Assembly (NCBI GenBank): GCA_014529385.2
Contig: CM043958.1
Coordinates: 156,525,293 to 156,589,292, forward strand
Direction of reading: 5' to 3'
DNA from: Adiantum capillus-veneris
Taxonomy: Eukaryota; Streptophyta; Polypodiopsida; Polypodiales; Pteridaceae
DNA length: 64,000 nt
Numbering within the stretch: position 1 is the stretch's first letter; the number at the start of each line of letters is the position of its first letter. The notes under the pieces are model-generated. The model saw nothing but the letters and a program-made list of their open reading frames with translations, was not told the DNA's origin and did no database searches. The position numbers were made by a program, and so were the translations under genes. Below are positions 61,735 to 64,000 of this stretch, in pieces.

Positions 61735-62155
61735 TGCTAAGGAGAAAAATGCTTTTGATAAGCTCACTTTCCAACCAGTCCTCATGCTTTCGGGTCTCTC
61801 AAAGCCATTTTAGGTCCAATGTGATGCTTGTGGTGATTGCCTTGGAGCAGTTTTGCTTCAATAAGGGCATGCGATAGCATATTAGAGCCAAAGGCTCAAT
61901 ACGGATGAACGAGTCTTGGGCATTTATGAGAAAGAGCTTTTAGCTGTTCTACATGCCCTAGACACATGGAAGCACTACCTATTGGGGACTCCATTTATTC
62001 TACGAACCGACCACCAAAGTCTCAATTATTTCATGACACAAACCAATCTTTTCGACAAACAAATGAGGTGGGAAAATTTTCTTTCACAATTTAATTTCCA
62101 TATTGCTCACATTGCTAGTAAACACAATCAAGGTGGCTGATGCACTTTCACGATG
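61735..62155 (+). pseudogene. Gypsy RNase H domain; RT core missing upstream
   Basis: The sequence jumps from the pre-RT linker to NAFDKLTFQPVLML, the end of the RT connection. RNase H follows with VQCDACGDCLGAVLLQ, GHAIAY, YEKELLAVLHALDTWKHYL and FILRTDHQSLNYF, with two in-frame stops replacing Glu codons. It ends with a frame change at HIASKHNQGG before ADALSR-type sequence. RT motifs from the start of the fingers to the YVDD region are absent, a loss of some hundreds of bases near 61710-61735. Confidence 0.85.
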
Positions 62156-62159
62156 ACCA

Positions 62160-63660
62160 AAAGTTAATGCGGTGTCTATAGCTACTCACAATAATCTATC
62201 TTCTATGATAGATGAGTATGCTACTGACCTTAACTTTAGAGACATAATGTTAGCCCTTGATTTGGGGAAGAAAGAGGAACCATTCACCTTGCAGGATGGT
62301 TATCTTCTCCACGGCAATAGGCTATGTGTTACCCATTCCCTTCGTGAGAAGGTTATGTACGAATCCCATGCTCCTCCCTATGTGGGGCATAGAGGTATTC
62401 AACCTACTCTTCGAGGAGTAGAGACGTATTTCTATTGGCCTACCATGAAAGTGGACGTACGAGAGTATGTTTCAAAATGTGTAGTATGCCAAAAGACCAA
62501 GTATGATAGAGGGAAGCAACCTGGATTACTCCAGCCATTGCCTATCCCAAATTCACCATGGGAGAGTATATCCATGGATTTTGTCTTTGGATTACCCAAG
62601 TCTATCCATGGGATTAAGAGAATATGAACAATAGTCGACAGGTTTAGCAAGCAAGCACACTTTATTCCTGTCAAAAATACTATTAAGGCACACCAAATGG
62701 AAACTCTCTTCATATCTCAAATATTCAAACACCCTGGACTACCCACATCCATTGTGTCAGATAGATAGAGATCCTAGAATGACCAGTAATTTCTAGAAAT
62801 GTCTCTTTGAAAATCTAGGAACAAGACTGAATTTCTGTTTGGCCTATCACCCACAAACGGATGGCCAAAGTGAGATAGTCAATTATACGATACTCAATCT
62901 ACTAAAGACTTATGTTACCATAGTAAATCAACACTCACAATGGAAAAAGTACTTACCTCTTGTAGAGTATGCCTACAATAACACTGTACATACTTCTATG
63001 GGAAAAGCACCTTTTGAGATCATTGAGGGAAGACCAAAATGTCCCTTGCTACTCAAAGTACATGGGAAGATCTTCGCTACCGATGAGTATAGCCGTGACC
63101 TACAAGAATCTTTTCAAAAGATTAAAGAGGCTATATCCATCTCTCAACAAAGGAAAAAAGTTGTTGCTGATAAGCACAAAAGGGCCTTAACATTCAAAGA
63201 AAATGATTGGGTCTTACTTAATTTTCCTAAGGCTCGATTAAGGCAAACGACGAGCAAAAATCCTACGGGCCATCAAAACTATTATGCTAAGCTAGCAAAA
63301 AGATACTATGGTCCTTTCCAAATCTTGAAACCCATCAATGAGACGCCTTACCAACTCATGTTTCCCAACCATTGGCTCATACATAATTCCTTTCATGTGA
63401 GCCTACTTAAGCACTACAAAGGAGATCCACCAAGTGAACCGATTATCAAAGACCCTCCCGAATTTGAAGAACAAGAGGAGGTGCTACAAGCCGAAGCTAT
63501 CCTTCGGCATGAAGACAAGGTACTACAACATGGTAAGATTATCCGACGGTATCTTATTAAACTCAAAAATTATCCTTTTGAAGATGCTAGATGGATGCAA
63601 GGAATACAACTTAAGGATAGTATGAACCTTGTCAAAGCTTACAATGCTACATTAGAGTAA
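62160..63660 (+). pseudogene. Gypsy integrase with C-terminal chromodomain, broken in the middle
   Basis: The H2C2 zinc domain is intact (HAPPYVGHRGIQ, then KCVVCQKTK, about 62367-62500). The catalytic core starts with WESISMDFVFGLP (first Asp) and then has a stop after IKRI (62625). The second Asp segment (IVSD, about 62755) is followed by stops. From 62839 the frame is open for 273 codons. It starts with YHPQTDGQSEIVN (catalytic Glu) and continues with YAYNNTVHTSMGKAPFE and WVLLNFPKARL. A chromodomain-like tail, AEAILRHEDKVLQHGKII, RYLIKLKNYPFEDARWM, follows. Such tails target chromoviruses to marked chromatin. Confidence 0.88.
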
Positions 63661-64000
63661 GAAAATGTACAAATTTATTTTAAATGACCCATGTTTTTGT
63701 CTTAGAAGACTAATTATCTTTTTAATTGTGCACAAATCTAAATAGTATGCATGTTTAGAATCATGTTTGTGATGAGATGTCTCTCAAACACCAAGTAGAA
63801 TTTGTCACTCTACTTTGAGAGAATGAAATGGACTAAAGAGCAGACATGCTTGCGGCAGCTATGTCTCCCAAGCACCAAATAGATTAGTCATCCATCTTGG
63901 AAATATGTCATAGCGTAAAAAGAGATCCTCTACCCGCCAATAAGTAAGATTGACTAATGACCAAGGCTTTATCTCTTCTACCTCATAGTCAAGGACGACT
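63661..64000 (+). other. 3' untranslated region of the Gypsy element
   Basis: Non-coding sequence after the integrase stop. No polypurine tract or LTR start is recognised before the window ends. Confidence 0.5.

Larger units (their letters stand above)
58190..63660 (+). mobile_element. Ty3/Gypsy chromovirus relic lacking the RT core
   Basis: In order: 5' LTR (to 59344), PBS (59346-59357), gag with zinc knuckle (to about 61198), protease (about 61199-61510), RNase H (about 61740-62150), integrase and a C-terminal chromodomain-like segment (to 63660). This is the Gypsy order (RT/RH before IN). The RT between protease and RNase H is missing, and stops and frameshifts occur throughout. The 3' LTR, if present, lies beyond the right edge of the window. 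Confidence 0.88.

Overview
The window looks like plant nuclear repeat DNA. It has plant-type LTR retrotransposons with primer-binding sites for initiator tRNA-Met and tRNA-Asp, a Copia polyprotein and a chromodomain Ty3/Gypsy integrase of plant type, an L1-like LINE, a Helitron/PIF1 helicase relic, several inverted-repeat DNA elements and an extreme density of (GA)n/(CT)n/(GT)n tracts. I see no intact host gene, rRNA, tRNA gene or CRISPR array. The lineage within land plants cannot be fixed from the sequence; a large repeat-rich genome such as a fern or lycophyte would fit, but that is an impression.

Layout. 1-6960: an array of one ~280-bp unit in both orientations, arranged as ~640-700-bp higher-order units that flip orientation near 3.9 kb, so it is a palindrome made of palindromes. 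7.0-10.5 kb: a tRNA-like SINE candidate, compound microsatellites and a ~0.9-kb duplicated segment, one copy of which holds a 288-bp inverted-repeat element whose empty site is visible in the other copy. 10.5-12.5 kb (minus): a broken Helitron-type helicase, split by a 428-bp insertion carrying four 25-bp repeats with W-box cores just upstream of a TATA box. 12.5-20 kb: mostly non-coding AT-rich DNA with dispersed repeats and a 462-bp foldback element. 20.3-23.3 kb: a decayed coiled-coil coding region of unknown origin. 24.4-26.5 kb: an LTR-like fragment and a ~405-bp tandem duplication. 26.7-37.3 kb: three copies of a ~2-kb unit bounded by GA/GAA tracts, with an L1-like LINE inserted exactly in the GA tract between copies two and three. 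37.5-46.2 kb: an almost complete Ty1/Copia element with a GGGTG target duplication, a duplicated 5' LTR/PBS segment, a 1.34-kb DNA transposon in its leader and a polyprotein broken by a single amber codon. 47.6-48.3 kb: six 63-bp hairpin cores in tandem. 48.8-57 kb (minus): an LTR element with a tRNA-Asp PBS whose Gag-like protein has an unrecognised repeated module, with two retropepsin-like segments and no visible reverse transcriptase. 58.2-63.7 kb (plus): a Ty3/Gypsy chromovirus lacking its RT core but keeping RNase H, integrase and chromodomain.

As a whole the region is a nested-insertion landscape. Insertion order can be read in places: the 2-kb units came before the LINE, and the Copia insertion came before the duplication of its own 5' LTR. 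The most novel signals are the nested palindromic array, the six-hairpin array and the tRNA-Asp-primed element with the modular Gag-like protein.
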